DNA from: Girardinichthys multiradiatus
Taxonomy: Eukaryota; Chordata; Actinopteri; Cyprinodontiformes; Goodeidae
DNA: 64,000 nt
NCBI RefSeq assembly: GCF_021462225.1
Contig: NC_061811.1
Coordinates: 7,713,663-7,777,662 of the forward strand
Direction: 5' to 3'
The notes below the pieces were generated by a model. The model worked only from the letters and a program-made list of their open reading frames with translations, was not told the DNA's origin and searched no databases. Positions 34,207 to 46,200 of this stretch are shown here, piece by piece. The stretch's first letter is position 1. Each line of letters starts with the position of its first letter. The translations under genes were made by a program, and so were the position numbers.

Positions 34207-37200
34207 ATGGTCAACGCATTGTTAATTGTTTTTTGTGCCTCTTTTTGGATGAACGATGTAATAACGTCAAGGATTAACTTGGAGGATAATCACGAAAATG
34301 ATCCGGAGTTTGGTAAATATAGAAATGACTTCAGCTAACGTTAGCTAAAATCAAACCGCTGTCTTCACATTAATACGATTAATAAGTTATTATTCAAACA
34401 GAATGGCAAACCCAGTTTTATTATCTTTAATGTCCAGCTCTGAAATGTGTTTTAAATATTAAAGCGATGTTTATGTGATCATATGCGGAAACTGTGTTAT
34501 TCTCTCGCTGTTAGCCTGTTTATTTCATGCCAGCTGATTCCTGTTCATACATTTCAGAATCTCTGAACTTCATCCTGTCAGACTATGAGGTGCTGCCTGT
34601 GTCAGGCTTCCAGCTGCACTCTGTGAGGAAAAGGGACGTCCAAACCCAGTCCCACCTGGAGCGCCTGGTGAGCTTCAGAGCCCTGCAGAGGTACGGCACT
34701 GAACGCTAGACTCCCTCAGACAAAGTTGTCATTATTAGATCTTAGAGCTCTGAAGCCCTGATGATCAGAAATTGTCTATTCATATTTGTACTAGGTGAAC
34801 GAGCATTTAAGAGATTTCTAAATAAATCCAATCTCATGCCTGCAGGTAAAAAGTACCTGAAAACAAAGTTGAAGCGTTAAGTTGCCTGTGACATCGAATT
34901 TGTTTGATAAATCGAATTACATTTATGGAAAGGAAGTATTAATTAAATATTTTAAAAAGTAAATTCATGGCACTGAAATGAGTAGTTGTTGAGATATATG
35001 GTCTTAAATTTCACTAAAAAGGCATTTCCAGACTACCCTTTTGCGATTTTGTTACGCTCTTTTATGACGTCAAAGGGGAACCCCACACATAAACTGACTG
35101 CTGCTACAATGGGAGCAACACAGACAGCAGCGAGAATCTGATATTCCTTTAGATAAATTATATCAGCCACTATCACAGAGAGATGCAGCAGAGTCAGGAG
35201 AAGAAAGTCAGCTTTCATCAGATGGCAGAGCACCAGTGCTACTGCGTGCAGACGGCCATATTATTCCACCGGAGTCTATTTTTGCTGGATGCCGGAGCAC
35301 GGCCGGAGTCAATATGCAAGAATCATACCGCACCACCAGGACACAGGACCAGCACAACATCCGGATTTTCAAAATAATTCACTAAAGACAGACGAGATCT
35401 TGCTATATTTATAAATGCACACACATATTTATATATACATGTATATATGTTAGCAGTTGTTTACATTAGATCAATTAGATCCATTGCTGGGTTAACTAAG
35501 GTATTATAAGCTGAGGAATTAAACATTAAATGCATCAAAGCAACACTCAGTGAACTCACCCATTGTAGAACAAAACACATGAAAATGTCTGGATGCATAA
35601 AACGAAAAATGAAGCAGTTTAACTGGTTTAACTTCCACAGAATGAGTTGTTTTGGACTTGCCACTGCATTTATCACTGGCTTTTATTGTGTGATCTGCGT
35701 ATGGTTCTTGGAGCACCTCCGGGGTTTGCAGTGGACCGGGCTGGACCGAAAGCAGATAGTGTAAATCCAGGGTTACAGTAAATACGGCACTGAGTGAAAC
35801 AACCGGAGGCGAAGCTGAGCAGCAGCAGCAGACATAAGGGATGATTCAAGATCTGAAGACACTACCTGGTGTCATTTTTTTAAACTTTTATATTAGAATC
35901 TTTAGAGAAAAACTTTGTTAAATATATCATATGCATGTGTAATTTATCCTATTTTATAAATATCCTATTTATCCTATTTTAATAATAATAATTGGATTAT
36001 TATTAATAATAAAATAATAATTTGGAGGTTATTATTAATAATCAAAATAATTTTTTTTAATTATTAACAATAAATGCTGATATCTAAATGTACTTTAGCA
36101 TCAAGGAAGTGTTCTTACCTGCTGAGCCTTGATCCGTTTAGCAACAACATTTGTTTGGGGATCTTTTCCCATGATGCACAGAACAGAGTGGCTATAGAAT
36201 CTGCTTCAACGTTCTCCTTCGTCTGTCAGATATCCCGACCTCTGAAATCATTTCTCTTGTGAATTAAGAGGTTTCTTGTTCAAAGCAGTTTGCTAAAAAG
36301 TCTTCCAATCACAACTGGCTGTGCTTGGTGGGACCAACCCATCTGTCCCTCCTCAGTTTTCCAGCTCTGATCCAGGCAGCTCTGATCCTCTTCACTTCAG
36401 GAAAGTAGTGCAGACTAACAGCTGCTTTCGTAGTATTGCTGCCACCACCAGCAATGCACCATTTCACCATATTAACGCGGTTTTGAACGTAACTTGGCTT
36501 CTTCCTGAGTAGTTTATTATTGACGCTCACACAGTGAATGACCAGAGACTTTTCCTAAGACGTCATTTCCGGGCGACTTCGGACTTGCAAAATTTAACAT
36601 CGAAATATCCTCACAGTTGTTTTTTATCACGTCTTTAATCCTGATATGTCAATTACTGGCCAATTTCTTCAATATTAAGATGTTTTCTTTCATTTTCTGC
36701 ATTTGTGGGAAAAGCGTGTCACAGGCACTTTAAAGGGTTCTTGAGTTTTATTTACAACCTATGAAAAGTTCTGACCGAGAATCACAAAAGTGTCTTAATT
36801 TCATATTTTTTTACATATTACTATGAAAAATTCAACAAAGATTGTGTGAGAAATAAATGGAAGTTATAGGGCTGAAGCAATTAATTGGATTAATTGATTA
36901 TTTAAATAATCTTCAACTATATTTAGTAATTGAGTAATTATTAACTGGGGTATACAAACTCTAAAACATGCCATTTGCTGAAAGAACAATCCACTCAGAG
37001 CAGTAATTAAGCCAAAACTGTACAAAAAATAACATTTTGCATTTAAGATGAAAAACCATCTTTGTCTGTAAATATGCTCTATCTAGATCTCCTCAAGTAT
37101 GATAGTTTTAGCTTCACCTGCTTCAAATTCTGTAAAAAATCTCCTATTAAGCACCTTTTTGCTATCTGAATATAAATCAATTAATCGAAAAAATAGAGAA

Positions 37201-40200
37201 CAGATTAATCAATTAGCAAATTAATCATTAGTTCATTTCAAGTAAGTTTATTTATATAGCACCAATTCACAACACGTCGTCTCAAGGCACTTCACAAAGT
37301 CAGGTTCATACATTCCAATTAATCCTAACACTTGAACAGTTCAGTCAGATTCAGTTATTTATTCAAATTGGATAAAAAGTTTTTCTATCTAAGGAAACCC
37401 AGCAGATTGCATCCAGTCAGTGACTTGCAGCATTCACTCCTCCTTGATGAGCATGTAGAGACAGTGGACAGTCACTGGTGTTGACTTTGCAGCAATCCCT
37501 CATACTGAGCATGCATATAGCGACAGTGGAGAGGAAAAACTCCCTTTTAACAGGAAGAAACCTCCAGCAGAACTAGAACCAGGCTCAGTGTGAGCGGCCA
37601 TCTGCCACGACCGACTGGGGGTTTGAGAGAACAGAGCAGAGACACAGAGAGAACAAAGAAGCACTGATCCAGGAGTACTTTCTATGGGAAGGAAAAGTAA
37701 ATGTTAATGGATGTAGCTCCTTTAGTCGTTTCACCTAGAAAGAAAGAACAGATAAACTCTGAGCCTGTTTTCAAGGTAAAGTAAGTTTATTTATATAGCG
37801 CTTTTCAGTAACAAGACATTCAAAGCGCTGTACATGAGGAAGAACAATTACAATATGATCACAAAGAAAATAAACACAGAAAAACAAATCAAATGACACT
37901 TTTAATCCTTTGGAGTAATAATATTTAATAATCCTTCCAAGTTTACTGGTAGAAATTGGTTCCGAGCCACTGTTAATAATAAAGCATCTTATGCTAAAAG
38001 AAGATGATAATATTGATAGTCTCATCATTCCACTGAATTCTAACTAAGGAAGCTGAGTCACTGGTACAAAACAGCTTTAAACCACATTTTCAGGTGCTAA
38101 TAATATATTGCTTTTACTGGTACTGAAGTTGAACTAAGTAATAACAGTCCATTGTCTAACTAAGAAAGCTGGGTCATTGGTGTAAGAGCAGCTAAAGTCC
38201 AAATTACTAATAATATTTGGTCTTCGCTGGTAATCCTTCTGATAAAACTAAAGGTTAGAGTCTGAAAGAGAGCACATATAATTAGTTACAGTAAAAGCTC
38301 AGTCAATCACCATGTCTAGGAGAGAGAAAGGGTTAAACACTGAAAGACAGGACCAAGTGTATCATCGGTAGAATGTGAGCATTAAATTGTTGGCAGCAGA
38401 AGCTCGGACGATTCCCCCCTACAGGAAGGTGTCACAGATAGACACAGAGTCAGGCCAGGTGTAGCTTCTAGGAAGAGAAAAGAGAGAACAAAGTTAAAAG
38501 CTGAAATAACAGCAAACAATGCAAAATTGGAGAGTAGTATGAGAATATAGCAGGGAAAGTGAAAGTGGTCATTATGTCCTCCAGCAGCCTAAGCCCATAG
38601 CAGCATAACTACAGAAATAGCTCAGGATAACCTAAACCACTCTAACTATAAGCTTTATTAAAAAGGAAAGTTTTAAGCGTAGCCTTAAAAGTAGACAGGG
38701 TCTCTGCCTCACGGACTAAAACTGGGAGCTGGTTCCACAGGAGAGGAGCAGGAGTTGTAGCACTAGTTGGTTAACTTATTTGTAATAATGATTTTATTCT
38801 GCCAAAAGTTCTAATTTCTGTAGAATATATTTTAATAATGGCAACAGAGAATATTCTGTCTTAAAACAAAATGCATTCAGTTTGCAATATTTTTTAAATA
38901 GGACTTTAGAGATAAATACCATATGAATAATTTGCCAGTTTTTAGGGCATCTGGACCTTGCACTGGGCACATCTACCATGTATTTGCCTCTCTTACACAC
39001 TGAAATGTTTCCGACTAACATCAAACTAGTTTTTATATCAAACAAAGATAAATAGGGTAAATATAAAAATAACTTTTTCTTCAAATTCATCCTTTCCTGA
39101 CCCTGACTGTCTGGGATTTTTGCTAAACTGCTAAATTTGTATGACCTTGTTAGCAAGAGAAAAGTGTATTAGTCAGCTGACTGGCAGCGCATAGCAAGAT
39201 CTGGTGCCTTATATTCCATACAGCCAGAAGGAACTGTGGTCAGTCCGGCACTTTCTCTGGTATCTCATTAAAGAACAGGAACAGCAGGATGGAAAGTCTT
39301 GATGGTTTTTAAAACCTTTGTGTATTGCGATTGCTTTCTTTGTAGCTTTTAATCCAGCAGAAGAAATCTTGTGAATTTCTAAATGAAGTCACCTTTTAAA
39401 TGCACTGTATATTTGGGACATATTGCTGTATCCCTTCATAAATAAAAAAAACCTGTGTAATTACAAAGACTAATTTATCATGAAATACGGCAGCAGCGTC
39501 GACATTTTGTATTATAAAAAAAAATCGTATTAATAAAAAAACGTTTACCGAAAGCATTTTATTTTGTTTTGTTTGATTTATTTATTTTTTCTTATGTTTT
39601 TCTTCAGAAATTTTAAGCTTTACCTGACAACAAACACAGACCTCTTTACTGACAACTTCAAAGCAGTGTTTGTTGATAAAAATGGGAAGGAGCAGAAATA
39701 TGACGTTTCACTTCAGAACTATTTCACTGGACATGTTGTTGGTGAGTTGATGGAAAACACTGGTTTTAACCATACTTTCGCTCATTGTGCTTTTACCAGA
39801 TTATTACTTGACAGTTCATTTAAAATGATAAAGAAATTCAGATTTCTGATTTGCTTTCCAGGGGAGGAAAATTCTCGTGTGCAGGCGCACATTGACGGAG
39901 ATGAGTTTTCTGCTCATATCCTGACAGATGAAGCAGAATATAATGTGGAGGTATGATCTGTGTCAACTTTTATTATGAGACATTCCAACTCAGGTCTTTT
40001 ATTCGTGGTCTTTGGCTCACTTTTGAGACAAGAGAGAAGAAAATCTTTTATTGCAGCAGCATAATCTCACATTAAACATTTTGAACGATACAACCTTTAA
40101 TTTGAGTATGTTTATTGAGAAGGAAAAATTTTAAGAAATTATTTTTTAATTTAAACTCAACAGTGGTACACTTATTGGCATTTATATTCAAATAAATGCA

Positions 40201-43200
40201 ACTGAAGAATTTTTAAATGTATACCTTTTTGTACTGAGTTGATCAGAATGTCTAGGAACCTTTAACTTGTAGTCTGTGACTTCCTGTTTCCCTGGGAAAT
40301 ATGCTTTGATAAAGAGGCTCATTTTTCTGGCAAAAGGGAAAGACAAGAGAACATGCTAATCAATTAAGGTAGAATTATATTGATCTTCACAAGTCAGTAA
40401 TTGCCTACTGAGCTATACACCTCCGTATCTACAGCTAAAGAAATAAATTAAAAGTTCAAAACTACAGGAAGTGTGACAAACGAATCCGGAGGAGGATACA
40501 AGTTTATCTTCCTCAATGCACAGTGAGCAGGATGGTAAAGGAAGTAAAAATAAATCACCAGAGCATCTAGGGGTCATCAACCATTGTCCATAACAAGCAG
40601 ACAGTTGTTCCTGTTAGGAAAAACCTTTTCTGTCCTACTGTCACAAACGTAAACATGTTAGCTAAACTCTACAAGGACCTTGCTTAGGTCACTTAGTCTT
40701 TCAGCAGGATAATGATCCAAAACACAATGCCAAATCAACACAGAAATGGTTCGCCAAACACAAAATCCACCTTTTTTCACGGTCATCTGTGTCCAAACAC
40801 TGAAGTGCTGTGGAAAACCTGCCAGGTGAGTTGAAGAGCAGAGGGCGTATGAGAGGGCCCAGGATCTAGAGAGACTGTGCAAAGAGGAAAAATCTAAGAT
40901 CCCTCTCTCTGTTTGATTCAACCTTATGACGTGTTAAAAACAGAGCTGGACTATTTGTAAAATTTAAAAATAGATTTATTTGAAGGCAATACGTTTTTAA
41001 ACAGAGGCCTAAAAATGGTAAATGGACTGAATTTATATAGCGCCTTTCCAGTCATACAGACCGCTCAAAGCGCTTTACACTAGAGCCACGTTCACCCAAT
41101 TGCACTCACTAACACTCACACATTCATACACTGATATGCAGATCGGTAGGCAACTTGAGGTTAAGTGCCTTGCCCAGGGGCACATCGACATACAGCGGGA
41201 GGAAGCTGGAATCGAACCCTTCCGATTGCAAGACGACTACTCTTCCTACTGAGCCACATTAATTAATTCTTGCTACATGTTGTGTGTTATAACTCTGAGT
41301 AGCTTTTTCTCATCATTTTGTCTTGCTTTCTGGGATAATTATGTCAAATATTACCAGACCACAGCCTTTTGTAGAAGATTATTTAAAGATACCAGATGAG
41401 AAGTTGGGATATTTACTTCTTCTTTTAGACGTGGGAATCTCTCTACTACAATTTCTTTCTTTTTTTGGCTGTCCAGCCGCTTTGGCGGTTTACAGACTCC
41501 CCAGTTGACGGCCGATTACTGGTCTACCGATCGCAGGACATCAGGAACCTGAGCCGGATTGCTTCTCCTAAAGTGTGTGGCTACATTCATGCTGAGACGG
41601 AGGATCTTTTGCCTCAGGCTGCCAGGAGCGGCCAGGCAGAGCATAAGCAGGCGGTTCTTAAAGACGGTGAGTAGTAGGTGAAAATAGTAGTAAGATGTAG
41701 CATTGATAGGATGCATTAAATTATAAGAACAGATAAATAAATCAGCCTCATAATCTGCTGATGATCAGTTTGAAGGGATGAATTATTGAATTCCTACTAA
41801 TTAATTTTATGCATTTAAGAACCAAGTAGATTACTGTATATTTCTCAGATTAAGTTCAATTTGGCAGCAATCAGAAATAGTAAACACATTTTTCTCTGGA
41901 AGGTACTTCTGTGTCTGAAAGAGGACATTTTATGAACATTTAAGTTATTATTGACGCTGATTAAAATCAACTTTTATTTAACGTTCACGGTTCTCCCTGA
42001 AATGTAGAGAAAGCCACTTTACGGCCAAGAATCCTGGGTAATCTTGCAGAACCTCACACTAATGTAGATGTACCGAGCAATGTTTATCGCAGCCTAGTTG
42101 ATCTGGCTTCTTGTTGACTCGATTTGGCAAAGAATCTCTGGTTCTTTTTTGATCCTGAGTCTGAGCCTCAGAACCCCATCGGATCTCCAGGAGTCTAAGC
42201 TTTTGGGGAGGGAGTCTTCATGGCTTGTGGCTGATTATGGATTATAGTAAAGCTAACCCTCATGAAGAACAAAATATTGAGGCACGTGACGTCGCCCGGT
42301 ACGGCAGAGCCGGGGTCCCACCCTGGAGCCAGGCCTGGGGTCGGGACTCGTCGGAGAGCGCCTGGTGGCCGGGTTGCTCCTCGCGGGACCCGGCCGGGCC
42401 AAGCCCGAACGAGAGACGCGAGGCCATCCCCCAGGGCCCACCACCTGCAGGGGGAACCGTGAGGGACCGGTGCAAAGAGGATTGGGTGGCGGACGAAGGT
42501 GGCGGACGAAGGTGGAGACCTCAGCGGCCCGATCCCCGGATGCTTAGGCTGGCTCTAGGGACGTGGAATGTCACCTCGCTGGGGGGGAAGGAGCCTGAGC
42601 TGGTGCAGGAGGTTGAGAAATATCGACTAGAAATAGTCGGGCTCGCCTCCACGCACAGCGTGGGCTCTGGAACCCATCTCCTTGAGAGGGGTTGGACTCT
42701 GTTCTACTCTGGAGTGGCCCACGGGGAGAGGCGGCGGGCTGGTGTGGGTTTGCTTGTTGGCCCCCAGCTCAGCCGTCTCGTGTTGGGGTTTACCCCAGTG
42801 GATGAGAGGGTCGTATCCCTGCGCCTTCGGGTTGGGGAGAGGTCTCTGACTATCATTTCAGCCTACGGGCCGAGTGGTAGTGCAGAGTACCCGGCCTTCT
42901 TGGCGTCCCTGTCGGGGGTGCTGGACAGTGCCCCTCCCGGGGACTCCATTATTCTGCTGGGGGACTTCAACGCCCACGTGGGAAACGACAGTGACACCTG
43001 GAGAGGCGTGATTGGGAGGAATGGCCTCCCCGATCTGAATCCGAGTGGTGTTTTGTTATTAGACTTCTGTGCTAGTCATGGATTGTCCATAATGAACACC
43101 ATGTTCAAACATAAGGGTGTCCATCAGTGCACTTGGCACCAGGACACCCTAGGCAGGAGGTCAATGATCGACTTTGTTGTCGTATCATCAGACCTTCGGC

Positions 43201-46200
43201 CGCATGTTTTGGACACTCGGGTGAAGAGAGGGGCTGAGCTGTCCACTGATCATCACCTGGTGGTGAGTTGGATCCGCTGGAGGAGGAGAAAGCCGGACAG
43301 ACTTGGCAGGCCCAAGCGCATAGTGAGGGTCTGCTGGGAACGCCTGGCGGAGCCCTCGGCCAGGGATGTATTCAACTCCCACCTCTGGGAGAGCTTCGAC
43401 CAGATCCCGGGGGATGTTGGAGACATAGAGTCCGGGTGGACCATGTTCTCCGCATCTATTGTCGATGCTGCTGCCCGTAGCTGCGGCCGTAAGGTCTGCG
43501 GTGCCTGTCGCGGTGGCAATCCCAGAACCCGGTGGTGGACACCGGCAGTAAGGGATGCTGTCAAGCAAGAAGAAGGAGTCCTATCGGCTGTGGTTGGCTT
43601 GTGGGACTCCTGAGGTGGCTGACGGGTACCATGAGGCCAAGCGTGCTGCGGCCCGGGCTGTGGCAGAGGCAAAAACTCGGGCCTGGGAGGAGTTCGGTGA
43701 GGCCATGGAGAAGGACTACCGGTTGGCCTCAAAGCGATTCTGGCAAACCGTCCGGCGCCTCAGGAGGGGGAAGCAGTGCTTCGCCAACACTGTTTATAGT
43801 GGGGGCGGGATACTGCTGACCTCGACTGAGGACATTATCGGGCGGTGGAAGGAGTACTTCGAGGATCTCCTCAATCCTGCCATCACGCATTCCGTGGTGG
43901 AAACAGAGGCTGGGGACTCGGGGTTGGACTCTTTCATCACCCAGGCTGAAGTCACCGAGGTGGTTAAAAAGCTCCGCGGTGGCAAGGCTTCGGGGGTGGA
44001 TGAGATCCGCCCTGAGTACCTCAAGTCTCTGGATGTTGTAGGGCTGTCATGGTTGACACGCCTCTTCAACATTGTGTGGCGGTCGGGGACAGTGCCTCTG
44101 GACTGGTAGACTGGGGTGGTGGTCCCCATTCATAAGAAGGGTGACCGGAGAGTGTGTTCCAACTACAGGGGGATCACACTCCTCAGCCTCCCTGGAAAGG
44201 CCTACGCCAGGGTATTGGAGAGGAGAGTCCGACCAGCTTCAGGAGGAGCAGTGGGGTTTTCATCCCGGCCGTGGAACACTGGACCAGCTCTATACCCTCT
44301 ACAGGGTGCTCGAGGGTTCATGGGAGTTTGCCCAACCGGTTCACATGTGTTTTGTGGACCTGGAGAAGGCATTCGACTGTGTCCCTCGTGATGCCCTGTG
44401 GGGGGTGCTCCAGGAGTATGGAATCGGGGGTCCTTTATTAGGGGCCATCCGGTCCCTGTACAAGCGGAGCAGGAGTTTGGTCCGCATTGCCGGCACTAAG
44501 TCGGACCTGTTCCCAGTGCATGTTGGACTCCGGCAGGGCTGCCCTTTGTCACCGGTCCTGTTCATAACTTTTATGGACATGATTTCTAGACGCAGCCAAG
44601 GGCCGGAGGGGTTCGGGTTTGGGGACCAGTGGATTTTGTCTTTTCTTTTTGCGGATGACGTGGTCCTGCTGGCCCCTTCTAGCCAAGACCTACAGCATGC
44701 GCTGTGGCGGTTCGCAGCCGAGTGTGAAGCGGCTGGATGAGGATCAGCTCCTCCAAGTCCGAGGCCATGGTACTCGACCGGAAATGGGTGGCTCTTCCTC
44801 TTCAGGTTGGAGGGGAGTTCCTGCCTCAAGTGGAGGAGTTTAAGTATCTCGGGGTCTTGTTCACGAGTGTGGGAAGAATGGAGCGGGAGATCGACAGACG
44901 GATCGGTGCGGCTGCCACAGTAATGGGGGCGCTGTGCCAGTCCGTTGTGGTGAAGAGAGAGCTGAGCCGAAAAGTGAAGCTCTCAATTTACCGGTCGGTC
45001 TACGTTCCTACCCTCACCTATGGCCATGAACTTTGGGTCATGACCGAAAGAACGGGATCCCGGATACAAGCGGCTGAAATGAGCTTCCTCCGTAGGGTGG
45101 CCGGGAACTCCCTTAGAGATAGGGTGAGGAGCTCGGCCATCCGGGAGGGGCTCGGAGTAGAGCCGCTGCTCCTCCACATCGAGAGGAGCCAGTTGAGGTG
45201 GCTCAGGCATCTATACCGGATGCCTCCTGGACGCCTTCCTCGGGAGGTGTTCCAGGCACATCCCACTGGGAGGAGGCCCAGGGGATGGCCCAGGACACGC
45301 TGGGGGGACTATGTCTCTCGGCTGGCCTGGGAACGCCTTGGGCTCCCCCTGGAGGAACTGGAGGTGGTGTCTGGAGAGAGGGACGTCTGGGCGTCTCTGC
45401 TGAGTCTGCTGCCCCCGCAACCCGGTCCCAGATAAGCGGAAGAGTACGAGTAAAGCTTTCTGAGTTTTGAGTCTGAAACCTCGATGTTTTTAAAACATTG
45501 ATGTTTTGAAGAGTCCAGCATGCCATCTTCAGGGTAAAAGGTTGTTCTGGCTAAAGGTCATTGCGAAGGGACCCGGTGGGAGGTAGTTCTTGTACAGTGC
45601 CTTGAGAAAGTATTCGGCCCCCTTGAACTTTTCAACCTCTTACCACATTTCAGGCTTCAAACAAAAAGATATAAAGTTCAAATTTTTTGTGAAGAATCAT
45701 CAACAAGTGGGACACAATCGTGAAGTGGAATTAAATTTATTGGACCTGTCAAACTTTTTTAACAAATAAAAAACTGAAAAGTGGGTCATGCAATATTATT
45801 CGGCCCCCTTGCGTTAATACTTTGTAGCGCCACCCTTTCCTGCAATTACAGCTGCAAGTCTCTTGGGGTTTGTCTCTATCAGTTTTGCACATCGAGAGGC
45901 TGAAATTTTGGCCCATTCTTCCTTGCAAAACAGCTGGAGCTCAGTGAGGTTGGATGGAGAGCGTTCATGAACAGCAGTCTTCAGCTTTTTCCACAGATTC
46001 TCGATTCGATTCAGGTCTGGACTTTGACTTGGCCATTCCAACACCTGGATACGTTTATTTGTGAACCATTCCATTGTAGATTTGGCTTTATGTTTTGGAT
46101 CATTGTCTTGTTGGAAGATAAATCTCCGTCCCAGTCTCAGGTCTCTTGCAGACTCCAACAGGTTTTCTTCCAGAATGGTCCTGTATTTGGCCCCATCCAT

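Noticed and set aside
36309..36530. Small minus-strand gene in adam17 intron 2
   Set aside because: No motif, and the region looks like an old repeat; not supportable.
41200..41258. tRNA gene
   Set aside because: A and B boxes are present but the acceptor stem does not close and a SINE body follows.
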